This document shows, in pieces, positions 9,821-17,679 of a DNA stretch of 54,311 nucleotides. Origin of the DNA: Bradyrhizobium sp. S69 (GTDB lineage Bacteria; Pseudomonadota; Alphaproteobacteria; Rhizobiales; Xanthobacteraceae); NCBI RefSeq assembly GCF_009766005.1, contig NZ_LMUK01000023.1, positions 1 through 54,311 of the forward strand. Direction: 5' to 3'. The position numbers and the translations under genes are program-made. Every line of letters starts with the position of its first letter. Within the stretch, counting starts at the first letter, position 1. Under the pieces are notes generated by a model, which made no database searches, was not told the DNA's origin, and worked only from the letters and a program-made list of their open reading frames with translations.

Positions 9821-12436
9821 ACGCGCCGCGCCTTCGCCGATCAGCGCAAATGGCCCCCATAATGCCGGATAGGCATTCCGCGGCGACGATTTGTCGTTGA
9901 GATAGCCAAGCATGGCCTGACGCACCGCTTCGGTGCGGCCCATTTTCGGATCGGCCTTGAGGCGATCGAACGTGGACGTTGCAAGCCGCGTCGCCGCTTC
10001 CGAACTGACCGCCCAATGCGATACCAACAGCGCCCGCGCACCCGCATAAAAGAAAGAGCGCGCCAGGCCTGAAAGGGCTTCAGCACCAGGCTTGTCGCCC
10101 GCGATCGTATTGCAGGCCGACAGCACGACCCAATCGGCATTGAGTTTTAGCTGCGCCACTTCACTCGACGTCAGCAGGCCATCATCGAGTTCCGAAGGAT
10201 GTTCCGGCATACTGAGCGCCAGCGACGGTTCGGCCAGCCCTTTCACGTCACCGGCGACGAGGCCATGGGTAGCAAAATAAATGATGCTGTAATCGGCCAG
10301 CGGCGCATGCTTGACGGTGGTTTCGCTGGCGTCGGCACCGAGATGGATGTCGGAGGCGGCGACCCCGAGATCCCTCGCGACCGCTTTCAACTCGTCGGCC
10401 GTATCAGGCAGTTGCGGCAATGCTTGCGCTAGCATGGCGCGATCGACGCCTGCGCCTTGCCAGAAATCGGTGTAGGCAGCCGACGTCGCACTACGGGTGG
10501 CGGACTTCGTATCCGGTGTGGTCGCGGCACGTTGATCGCCGGTCCCGCCCGGCGCTGGATTAAACAGGGGATCGCCAAAGCCGATCATCGGCTTGATGCC
10601 CTGATCCTTGCGCGAAAACGCCCGCAGGGCCTTCAGGCTCGCCACCGACGGCAGCACCGATACCGACTGGCGCTTGAGCAGCCAGGCCGCCTCGCGATAA
10701 CCGTCAAAGGTTTCCGGAATCGCGGCCGGCGGCTTTTCCGTCACCAGCAGATAGAATGGCAGCGCTGTCAGTGCTCCCGAGGGCACCACCAGAAGCCCGC
10801 GCTTGTCTTTGACCAAGGCTTCAACCGGGCCCAGCAGCGCCGCATAAAGTTCATTGGCGAGCGTCAGATCGAATAGTCCGGCACGGCCGGACGGATCGCC
10901 TTTGCCGATTTTGTTGAGATCAAGCCCGCGACGGAACGCAGCGACCTTCTGCGACATGGCTTCCGCGCCAAGCGGCAACCGCCGCCACGCGAAGCCATCC
11001 CGGGTCATCGCCAGAACATAGCTCTCGCTGTCGATCACAGCGAACAGCACCAGGGCTTCGTCAGGCGACAACAGCGACTGCGCTTCCTTGACCGTCATCG
11101 GCAACGGGTTGGACAGCGCCGCGAAATCGGGGAACTCGGCTGCCAGGGTTTTCTGCAGGCCAGCGCGTTCGGTTGCGATGGTAGCGAGCCTAGTTCGGCT
11201 GCGCTGCTCGGCGGCAGCATCGCGCTTCGCCGCGCCTTGCGAGACCGCCGATACGATCGCCTTGTCCAGCGCCTCGGCTTCCGCGGCGAGATCCTGATCC
11301 CTGCGAACCAGTTCGGCGAGGCGATCGGTGCCGGCGGCGAGCCGAACCGCCAGCTTGTTGACCGCGGATGCGGCTGAAGATTGGGTCCCGCGCTGGATCG
11401 CATTCAAGGCATCGTCCGACGCCTTCTCGACCGAGACCAACTGCCACGCGTACGCGTCGAACAATACCGGAAGCGCCACGCGCAGCTGCGCGCGTCCGCT
11501 GGCGATCGTCTGTTGCACCAGCGGCAAGGCCTCAATGGTTCGTTTCTGGCCCTGATAAAACGAAGCCAGATTGTTCTGCGAGGTCGCGACATCGGGATGA
11601 TCGGGTCCCAGCGCACGCTGACGGATCGCGAGCGCCCGCTGATATAGCGGTTCGGCCTCGGCCGGGCGGCCGACGCGCTCATCGAGTTCAGCGAGATTGT
11701 TCAGCGATCGCGCGACATCGGGATGATCGGGGCCGAGCGCCTTCTCGCGGATCGCGAGCGAGCGCTTGATCAGCGGTTCGGCATCGCCAGCACGTCCCTC
11801 GACCTTGTAAACCTGGCCGAGATTGTTGAGCAGCGTCGCCACTGCCGGATGATCCGGGCCTGCCGCCTTCTGGTAGATCGCCAGCGCCTGCTTGAACAAC
11901 GGCTCGGCGTCAGCATGGCGGCCCTGTCTTTCGTAGAGCGTCGCCAGATTATTCAGGGATTGCCCGACATCGGGATGGGCCTGCCCGAGCGCCTTTTCGC
12001 GGATCGCCAGCGCGCGCTTGAACAAGGGCTCTGCCTCGACGTAGCGGCCCTGCCGTTCATACAACGCTGCGAGATTGTTCAGTTCCGGCGCGATCCCGAC
12101 GCGATCGAGGCCATCGGTTTTTTCCAGGATCGAGAGCGCGCGCTTGTAGAGCGATTCGGCGTCGCCGTCCTGACCCTGGTTGCCATAGAGCAGCGCCAGA
12201 TTGTTCAGCGCGCCCGCGAGGTCGCGATTGACCGGGCCAGAGGACTTCTCGAGGTCTGCGACCTGGCGTTGCGCCAACGGGATGGCTTCGGAATATTTTC
12301 CGGCGCGGCCGAGTTCGCTGATCCGGGCGCTGAGCGCGGCGGTGTCGCTCTTCTGCGCGAAAGACGAAGTGCCGAGACAGGCGTTCGTGATCAGCGCCAG
12401 CCCTGTCATCAGAGCCAACCGATTGCCGGATGTCAT
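9818..12436 (-). CDS. exported TPR-CHAT (caspase-HetF-associated) protein
   Basis: The 872-residue protein begins with a signal peptide (hydrophobic run LALMTGLALITNA, cleavage near SFAQ). Next come about six 42-residue TPR repeats of the kinesin-light-chain type (roughly residues 35-310), with recurrent LNNLA and AEPL(Y/F)KRALAI(R)EKALGPDHP units. A helical linker follows, and the last 280 or so residues form a CHAT peptidase-like domain. The caspase-type dyad is visible: H724 in YFATHGLVAGD and C775 in VVLSACNTIAGD. CHAT domains are clan CD cysteine-peptidase relatives, and TPR repeats usually bind partner or substrate proteins. The substrate is unknown. The stop codon lies inside a palindromic repeat. 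An HugZ-like gene lies 128 bases upstream on the same strand. Confidence 0.88.
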   Translation of the reverse strand: MTSGNRLALMTGLALITNACLGTSSFAQKSDTAALSARISELGRAGKYSEAIPLAQRQVADLEKSSGPVNRDLAGALNNLALLYGNQGQDGDAESLYKRALSILEKTDGLDRVGIAPELNNLAALYERQGRYVEAEPLFKRALAIREKALGQAHPDVGQSLNNLATLYERQGRHADAEPLFKQALAIYQKAAGPDHPAVATLLNNLGQVYKVEGRAGDAEPLIKRSLAIREKALGPDHPDVARSLNNLAELDERVGRPAEAEPLYQRALAIRQRALGPDHPDVATSQNNLASFYQGQKRTIEALPLVQQTIASGRAQLRVALPVLFDAYAWQLVSVEKASDDALNAIQRGTQSSAASAVNKLAVRLAAGTDRLAELVRRDQDLAAEAEALDKAIVSAVSQGAAKRDAAAEQRSRTRLATIATERAGLQKTLAAEFPDFAALSNPLPMTVKEAQSLLSPDEALVLFAVIDSESYVLAMTRDGFAWRRLPLGAEAMSQKVAAFRRGLDLNKIGKGDPSGRAGLFDLTLANELYAALLGPVEALVKDKRGLLVVPSGALTALPFYLLVTEKPPAAIPETFDGYREAAWLLKRQSVSVLPSVASLKALRAFSRKDQGIKPMIGFGDPLFNPAPGGTGDQRAATTPDTKSATRSATSAAYTDFWQGAGVDRAMLAQALPQLPDTADELKAVARDLGVAASDIHLGADASETTVKHAPLADYSIIYFATHGLVAGDVKGLAEPSLALSMPEHPSELDDGLLTSSEVAQLKLNADWVVLSACNTIAGDKPGAEALSGLARSFFYAGARALLVSHWAVSSEAATRLATSTFDRLKADPKMGRTEAVRQAMLGYLNDKSSPRNAYPALWGPFALIGEGAAR

Positions 12437-12564
12437 GCGGGGTTCGTCTCACATTCGACGGCGCGGAGGGCGCTACCTGGATCGTGAGATGGGTCGCGTG
12501 AACCTTCGCGTCCGTTCAATGTTCCGGCCTGGTCGACAGCCGGTCGGGACGCGCTTCGCGAGCG

Positions 12565-13302
12565 TTAGCTCAAAACCTGGCGCGCCTCGCCCACCAGCCG
12601 GACCAGCATCTTGCGCAGTTCGTTGCCGTTGGTGACGCGCTCCGGAAAATCCAGCCGCAGGGTCTTGTCACCCGCTTGCATGTCGATCCCGTCAGGGTCG
12701 CACCCGGTGCAATGCCAATCCGCGGGCGCCGCCCCGAGCAACTTTGTCGCGTACAGATTCATGGCCTCGCGGTGATCTTCATTCATATGCTCGACGGCGC
12801 CCTGCTCGGCCTCCAGCAGCGCGGCCGCATCGGAAAGTTCGGTAAGGAACTGCGCTGGCTGGAGATCCACGATCCGACCGAACCCAGCCACCAGATGGGC
12901 GCCCAGGGGACGAATCCGAAAGAACGAAAAATCCTTAAATTCAACAAAGGCTTGCGCCGACGGATGGGCGTTGAGGTAGCGCCGGCGCAGCGCGGCCGCG
13001 TCTTCCGACCCTGCAGGTTCCGCACGGCCCGCCAGCATGATCCGGGCGCCCTCCAGCGGGTCGCCCGCGGCCCGCTCATCCAGCATCAGCGAGACCCTGG
13101 CATCGCCGAGGATGTTTTTGGTGTGCAGCGCCAGCTGCGAAATCAACAGAATCGGCGAGCCGTCGGCGTGGCTTGCGACATTGACCAGCGAACAATACGG
13201 GTCGCCGCTGCCGGCCATCAGGGTCGCCAGGGCCCCCTGCCGGCTGCGCCGGAGCAGGGATCGGGCCAGTTTGACAGGGTTAAAGTCGGTTGGGGGCTGC
13301 AT
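12565..13302 (-). CDS. HugZ-like pyridoxamine-phosphate-oxidase-fold haem protein
   Basis: The 245-residue protein has an N-terminal split-barrel flavin-reductase/PPOX fold (about residues 8-150: ALATLMAGSGDPYCSLVNVA, GSPILLISQLALHTKNI, ARVSLMLD, RIMLAGRAEP, FSFFRIRPLGAHLVAGFGR). A C-terminal DUF2470-type domain follows, with VEHMNEDHREAMNLYA and a GIDMQ strand. This pairing is seen in HugZ/HutZ haem-utilisation proteins. Those bind haem, and some degrade it. A haem role here is inferred from fold only; no haem-uptake genes are adjacent, though a TonB receptor lies 5 kb away. It is transcribed away from chvI, so 13303-13518 probably holds two divergent promoters. Confidence 0.85.
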   Translation of the reverse strand: MQPPTDFNPVKLARSLLRRSRQGALATLMAGSGDPYCSLVNVASHADGSPILLISQLALHTKNILGDARVSLMLDERAAGDPLEGARIMLAGRAEPAGSEDAAALRRRYLNAHPSAQAFVEFKDFSFFRIRPLGAHLVAGFGRIVDLQPAQFLTELSDAAALLEAEQGAVEHMNEDHREAMNLYATKLLGAAPADWHCTGCDPDGIDMQAGDKTLRLDFPERVTNGNELRKMLVRLVGEARQVLS

Positions 13303-13518
13303 CGATCACTTCTCGGTATCTCATTGCAAAACGAGCCCTTTTTGAGCTAAACTAGTGTACATTGAGCTGGAAGTGCCGGACGGTTTCCGGCGTTTGTGGA
13401 ACTCGGTCACACTTCAGCCCAGCTTGCATTGCTCGTAGACCGTGTTCGAAGCCACTGATGCGGCGCATCGCTGGATAGCTCGCCGTTCCGGCCACACCGT
13501 TTTTTCGAAAGCAGGCTC

Positions 13519-14220
13519 ATGCCCACAATCGCCTTGGTCGATGACGACCGTAACATTCTGACATCGGTCTCGATCGCTCTCGAAGCCGAAGGCTATCGTA
13601 TCATGACTTATACGGATGGCGCTTCCGCACTCGATGGTTTTCGCACCAGCCAACCCGATCTCGCCATCCTCGATATCAAGATGCCGCGCATGGACGGCAT
13701 GGAGACGCTGCGGCGGTTGCGACAGAAGTCGGATCTGCCGGTGATCTTCCTGACCTCCAAGGACGAGGAAATCGATGAATTGTTCGGCCTCAAGATGGGC
13801 GCCGACGATTTCATCCGCAAGCCGTTCTCGCAACGCCTGCTGGTCGAGCGCGTCAAGGCCGTGCTGCGCCGCGCCGCGCCGAAAGATCCGACCGCGGCAC
13901 CCAAGGAGACCGACGCCAAGGCGCTGGACCGCGGGTTGTTGCGCATGGATCCCGAGCGTCACACCTGCACGTGGAAGAACGAAGCCGTGACCTTGACGGT
14001 GACGGAATTCTTGATCCTGCAGGCGCTGGCCACCCGGCCCGGCGTGGTGAAAAGCCGCAACGCGCTGATGGATGCGGCCTATGACGATCAAGTTTATGTC
14101 GACGATCGCACCATCGACAGCCACATCAAGCGGCTGCGCAAGAAGTTCAAGGTCGTGGACGACGATTTCGAGATGATCGAAACCCTGTACGGTGTCGGCT
14201 ACCGCTTCAAGGAAACCTGA
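13519..14220 (+). CDS. chvI: ChvI two-component response regulator
   Basis: This is a 233-residue OmpR/PhoB-family regulator. The receiver domain (1-120) has acidic residues in LVDDDRN, phospho-acceptor D52 in LAILDIKMP, the FLTSKDEE switch region and K in DDFIRKPF. The C-terminal winged helix (about 130-233) carries [21 protein letters not shown] and [16 protein letters not shown]. Sequence and context identify ChvI, the acid and envelope stress regulator of Rhizobiales, partnered with the ChvG kinase that begins 146 bases downstream. It starts the PTS-linked operon. In rhizobia this pair controls exopolysaccharide, motility and symbiosis or virulence genes, and is usually essential or important for acid survival. 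Confidence 0.95.
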   Translation: MPTIALVDDDRNILTSVSIALEAEGYRIMTYTDGASALDGFRTSQPDLAILDIKMPRMDGMETLRRLRQKSDLPVIFLTSKDEEIDELFGLKMGADDFIRKPFSQRLLVERVKAVLRRAAPKDPTAAPKETDAKALDRGLLRMDPERHTCTWKNEAVTLTVTEFLILQALATRPGVVKSRNALMDAAYDDQVYVDDRTIDSHIKRLRKKFKVVDDDFEMIETLYGVGYRFKET

Positions 14221-14365
14221 TCTTGCAAGAAACCTGACGGCTTGCGCGCGCAGGCCGCGCGCATTGCCGGCTGACGCCGCGGTCCGTCTCGGATAGGATG
14301 CGCGGCAAGATGCGAGGCGCCAGGCGCGCCGCGGGGACGTTTCGAAACAACCGGCAGTTCAGCCA

Positions 14366-16183
14366 TTGCTCGATCGAACGCTGTCTGATCCAAATTTGAA
14401 TGACGAGGACGCAGCCGCGTCGCTCGCCGCGGATCCGGCTGCCGTTGACGCCCCGCGCCCCCGGGGCTTGCAAATGCTGTTGGGCTGGCTCGGCCGCGTC
14501 GGTCAGTTTTTCCTGGCGCTGTCGTTTTCCAGTCTGACCCGCCGCATCGTATCGCTCAATCTCGCCGGCCTCGTCGCGCTGGTGGCGTGCATTCTCTACC
14601 TCTCGCAATTCCGCGCCGGCCTGATCGACGCCCGGGCGCAAAGCCTGCAGGTATCCGCCGAGATCATCGCGGGCGCGATCGCGGCGTCCGCGACCGTCGA
14701 CACCAACACCATCACGATCGATCCCGACCGGCTATCCGACCTGAAGACCGGCGAAACCTACGGCGCTCCGGACGAATATTCCGGGCTGGATTTTCCGATC
14801 AATCCGGAGCGGGTGGCGCCGGTCTTGCGGCGGCTGGTGTCGCCGACCAATACCCGCGCCCGAATCTATGACCGCGATGGCGGGATGATCCTCGATAGCC
14901 GCAGCCTGTACGGCAAGGGCGACGTGTTTCGCTTCGAGCTGCCGGCGTTGCCGGAAGAGCGGCCGGGCCTTCTCGAACGCAGCATGATCGCGATCCGGAC
15001 CTGGCTCAATCGCGGCGACCTGCCGATCTACCGCGATCTCGGATTGGAAAACGGCAAGGGCTATCACGAGGTCGCCGAGGCACTCGATGGCCAGAAGGGC
15101 AGCCAGGTCCGCATCAACGAGCGCGGCGAGGTGATCGTCTCGGTCGCGGTGCCGGTGCAGCGCTTCCGCGAAGTCTATGGCGCGCTGATGCTGTCGACCC
15201 AGGGCGGCGACATCGATGCGATGGTCACCGCGGAGCGGCTCGCGATCCTGAAAGTCGGCGGCGTCGCCGCGGCGGTCATGATCGTGCTGTCATTGCTGTT
15301 GGCGAGCACCATCGCCGGACCGGTACGCCGGCTCGCCGACAGCGCCGAGCGGGTTCGCCGCCGTATCCGTACCCGTGTCGAGATTCCCGATTTCACCCGC
15401 CGCCGCGACGAAATCGGCCATCTCTCCGGCGCGCTCCGCGACATGACGGACGCGTTGTATAATCGCATCGAGGCGATCGAGATGTTCGCCGCCGATGTCG
15501 CCCATGAATTGAAGAACCCGCTGACGTCGCTGCGCTCCGCGGTGGAGACGCTGCCGCTGGCGCGCAACGAGAACAGCCGATCGCGCCTGCTCGCGGTAAT
15601 CGAGCATGACGTCAAACGGCTCGACCGGCTGATCACGGACATTTCGGATGCCAGCCGGCTCGACGCCGAACTGCAGCGGCAGGATATGGCGCCGGTCGAC
15701 GTTCGACGCCTGCTCGGCACCCTGACGACGGTCGCCAACGAAACCAAGCTCGGCCACGATGTCGGCGTCCAGATCCGCTTCGAAGGGCGCAGTCCCGGCG
15801 ATACCTTCTCGGTGCCCGGCCATGATTCGCGGCTCGGGCAGGTGATCTCCAATTTGCTGGTCAACGCCCAGTCGTTTTCCAATGCCGGCGGCAAGGTGCG
15901 CATCGTCTGCCGCCGCGTCAGAGCGGAAATCGAAATCGTCGTCGACGACGACGGGCCAGGTATCCGCGAGGATGCGTTGGAGCGGATCTTCGAGCGCTTT
16001 TACACCGACCGGCCGCATCAGGGCTTTGGGCAGAATTCCGGACTGGGACTTTCGATCTCGAAACAGATCATCGAAGCCCATGGCGGCCGCATCTGGGCGG
16101 AAAATCGCGCCGGCCCCGCCGATCCCGATGGCGAGGCCACGGTGGCCGGCGCACGCTTTGTGGTCCGGCTGCCGGCGCCATGA
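14366..16183 (+). CDS. chvG: ChvG membrane sensor histidine kinase
   Basis: The 605-residue kinase is the likely partner of ChvI. It has two membrane segments (about 63-83 and 293-313), enclosing a periplasmic sensor of about 210 residues. HAMP linker, HisKA and HATPase domains follow. The phospho-acceptor is H380 in FAADVAHELKNPLTSLRSA; the N box (ISNLLVNAQSF), G1 (VDDDGPGI), F box (IFERFYTDR) and G2 (NSGLGLSISKQI) are intact. In ChvG orthologues the periplasmic repressor ExoR holds the kinase off; no exoR is in this window. The listed start is TTG with no clear ribosome site, so the first 30 or so residues are uncertain. The last codons overlap hprK by ATGA. Confidence 0.94.
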   Translation: MLDRTLSDPNLNDEDAAASLAADPAAVDAPRPRGLQMLLGWLGRVGQFFLALSFSSLTRRIVSLNLAGLVALVACILYLSQFRAGLIDARAQSLQVSAEIIAGAIAASATVDTNTITIDPDRLSDLKTGETYGAPDEYSGLDFPINPERVAPVLRRLVSPTNTRARIYDRDGGMILDSRSLYGKGDVFRFELPALPEERPGLLERSMIAIRTWLNRGDLPIYRDLGLENGKGYHEVAEALDGQKGSQVRINERGEVIVSVAVPVQRFREVYGALMLSTQGGDIDAMVTAERLAILKVGGVAAAVMIVLSLLLASTIAGPVRRLADSAERVRRRIRTRVEIPDFTRRRDEIGHLSGALRDMTDALYNRIEAIEMFAADVAHELKNPLTSLRSAVETLPLARNENSRSRLLAVIEHDVKRLDRLITDISDASRLDAELQRQDMAPVDVRRLLGTLTTVANETKLGHDVGVQIRFEGRSPGDTFSVPGHDSRLGQVISNLLVNAQSFSNAGGKVRIVCRRVRAEIEIVVDDDGPGIREDALERIFERFYTDRPHQGFGQNSGLGLSISKQIIEAHGGRIWAENRAGPADPDGEATVAGARFVVRLPAP

Positions 16184-16707
16184 CGGACGCCGGCGCAGCC
16201 AGCGTCCACGCATCCGCGGTGCTGGTGGGTGATTGCGCGGTCCTGATTCGCGGGCCGTCGGGGGCCGGCAAATCGCGGCTGGCGTTCGAACTCATCCTGG
16301 CCGGGCGTTCGGGGCAGATCCCCGCCGCGGTACTGGTCGGCGACGACCGCGTTCATCTCCTCGCCTGCGACGGACAATTGCTGGTCCAGCCCGTGCCGCA
16401 GCTGGCCGGCCTGATCGAGATTCGCGGGCTCGGCATCCGCCGCTGCGACTTCACCGCGCAGGCCATCGTCGGCCTGGTGGTCGACCTGGCGGCCGTCGAT
16501 GCCGAGCGCCTGCCAGCGCCGGACGCGCTCCAAATCAGCATTAAAGGTGTCAAGATACCACGAATACCGGTTGGATCGGGCTTAACAGCGCTGCCACTGA
16601 TTGCGGCGGCATTGACGACAACCGAAGGTACCCCGACCTCCTCGCTTTCGACCGATTGCGTGAAGGGAATTAGTAACCATATCAGGCCCAGTATCGCGAC
16701 CGAATGA
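16180..16707 (+). CDS. hprK: HPr kinase/phosphorylase, short alphaproteobacterial type
   Basis: The 175-residue protein carries the P-loop GPSGAGKS at residues 25-32, a GDD metal site (VLVGDDRVHL) and the EIRGLGIRRCDF signature. It would phosphorylate HPr on a serine with ATP and dephosphorylate it. It is about half the length of Firmicutes HprK because the N-terminal domain is absent, as is usual in alphaproteobacteria. It starts within the chvG stop codon (ATGA), so translation is probably coupled. With the EIIA and HPr genes downstream, it forms an incomplete PTS: there is no sugar permease, which points to a regulatory rather than a transport role. Confidence 0.93.
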   Translation: MTDAGAASVHASAVLVGDCAVLIRGPSGAGKSRLAFELILAGRSGQIPAAVLVGDDRVHLLACDGQLLVQPVPQLAGLIEIRGLGIRRCDFTAQAIVGLVVDLAAVDAERLPAPDALQISIKGVKIPRIPVGSGLTALPLIAAALTTTEGTPTSSLSTDCVKGISNHIRPSIATE

Positions 16708-16837
16708 CCGGCGCAGCCTCCCCTTGCAAGGCCAATTTCCGGGAGAAACGCAAAGATCCCCTCTTGCGCGGGGGCTCTGGATGGTCAAAGTGGCGCGTTC
16801 GTGCGGTGCACCAAAAAGCACCCACGAGGAGTTTCCG

Positions 16838-17239
16838 ATGATTGGTCTAGTGCTTGTGACCCATGGGCGCCTTGCCGACGAGTTCAAGGCGGCGCTCGAA
16901 CACGTCATGGGTCCGCAAAAACAAATTGAAGCTGTCACGATCGGGGCCGAAGACGACTCCGATTTGTGTCGAAGCGATATTATTGAGGCGGTCAACCGCG
17001 TCGATAGTGGTGATGGCGTCGCGATCCTGACCGACATGTTCGGCGGCACGCCGTCGAACCTTGCGATCTCCTGTATGAGCCGTCCGAAAGTGGAAGTGCT
17101 CGCAGGCATCAATCTTCCGATGCTGGTGAAGCTTGCCAAGGTTCGCGAAGAGCGCTCGCTTCCCGACGCCATTTCGATGGCCCAGGAAGCCGGACGCAAA
17201 TACGTCACCATCGCCAGCCGCGTGCTCGCCGGCAAATGA
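16838..17239 (+). CDS. PTS EIIA component, mannose/fructose (EIIA-Man) type
   Basis: This 133-residue EIIA-Man domain protein begins at ATG 16838, preceded by GAGGAG; a frame opening at 16724 is not needed. The phospho-acceptor is H10 in LVLVTHGRLADEF, with the family blocks AILTDMFGGTPSNLAI and PMLVKLAK. It should accept phosphate from HPr. Because no EIIB/C/D genes are nearby, it more likely acts as a regulatory protein, as proposed for the homologous EIIA of other Rhizobiales. The gene begins 130 bases after hprK and overlaps the HPr gene by ATGA. Confidence 0.93.
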   Translation: MIGLVLVTHGRLADEFKAALEHVMGPQKQIEAVTIGAEDDSDLCRSDIIEAVNRVDSGDGVAILTDMFGGTPSNLAISCMSRPKVEVLAGINLPMLVKLAKVREERSLPDAISMAQEAGRKYVTIASRVLAGK

Positions 17240-17565
17240 GCGAGGACGACGCGCCGCCCGAAAATAATGCCGGGCCAATTGTCCCGCCGGATGCGCTGTC
17301 TCGAGAACTCCCCATCATCAACAAGCGCGGCCTTCACGCGCGCGCTTCGGCAAAATTCGTTCAGATGGTCGAACGCTTCAAAGCCGAGGTCTGGGTCACC
17401 CGCGGTAATGAGACGGTCGGCGGCACCTCGATCATGGGATTGATGATGCTGTCGGCGGGACCGGGGACATCGATCACGGTCTCCGTGGCCGGCCCTGAAG
17501 CCGAAGCGGCGCTCGCCGCGATCACCCAACTGGTGGCCGACAAATTCCACGAAGAAAATATGTGA
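17236..17565 (+). CDS. ptsH: HPr phosphocarrier protein
   Basis: The 109-residue HPr has phospho-His H34 in NKRGLHARASAKFV and regulatory serine S65 in GGTSIMGLMML, the residue HPr kinase would modify. The usual HPr is 85-90 residues. Here an acidic, proline-rich extension of about 20 residues (MSEDDAPPENN...) precedes the fold. It overlaps the EIIA gene by ATGA. Enzyme I (ptsP or ptsI) is not in the window. Together with hprK it forms the serine-phosphorylation arm that links carbon state to the ChvIG operon. It could also be named npr (NPr) if its Enzyme I partner is PtsP. Confidence 0.93.
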   Translation: MSEDDAPPENNAGPIVPPDALSRELPIINKRGLHARASAKFVQMVERFKAEVWVTRGNETVGGTSIMGLMMLSAGPGTSITVSVAGPEAEAALAAITQLVADKFHEENM

Positions 17566-17612
17566 CCGGCGCGGTCGCCGGCGCAAGAGCTGGCGACGCC
17601 ACACCTGACCGC

Positions 17613-17679
17613 TAGAGACTTTTATTTTGACGCGTTTTCTTCAAGCGAACCGGTGTCCACTTCGCTGGAAAACGCTCTA
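17613..17679. repeat. palindromic repeat bounded by TAGAG/CTCTA (family B3)
   Basis: The element begins TAGAG (17613) and ends CTCTA (17679). Inner arms GCGTTTTC (17632) and GAAAACGC (17668) pair, as do AAGCGAA and TTCGCT around an ACCGGTGTCCAC centre. I know this as a frequent Bradyrhizobium element. Its CTA end supplies the TAG stop codon of the minus-strand glycosyltransferase gene (17677-17679). It lies between two convergent genes. Confidence 0.88.

Noticed and set aside
9818..12436. TPR-CHAT as part of a type III-E CRISPR (Craspase) system
   Set aside because: No CRISPR array or Cas7-11 gene is present, and the protein has a signal peptide.
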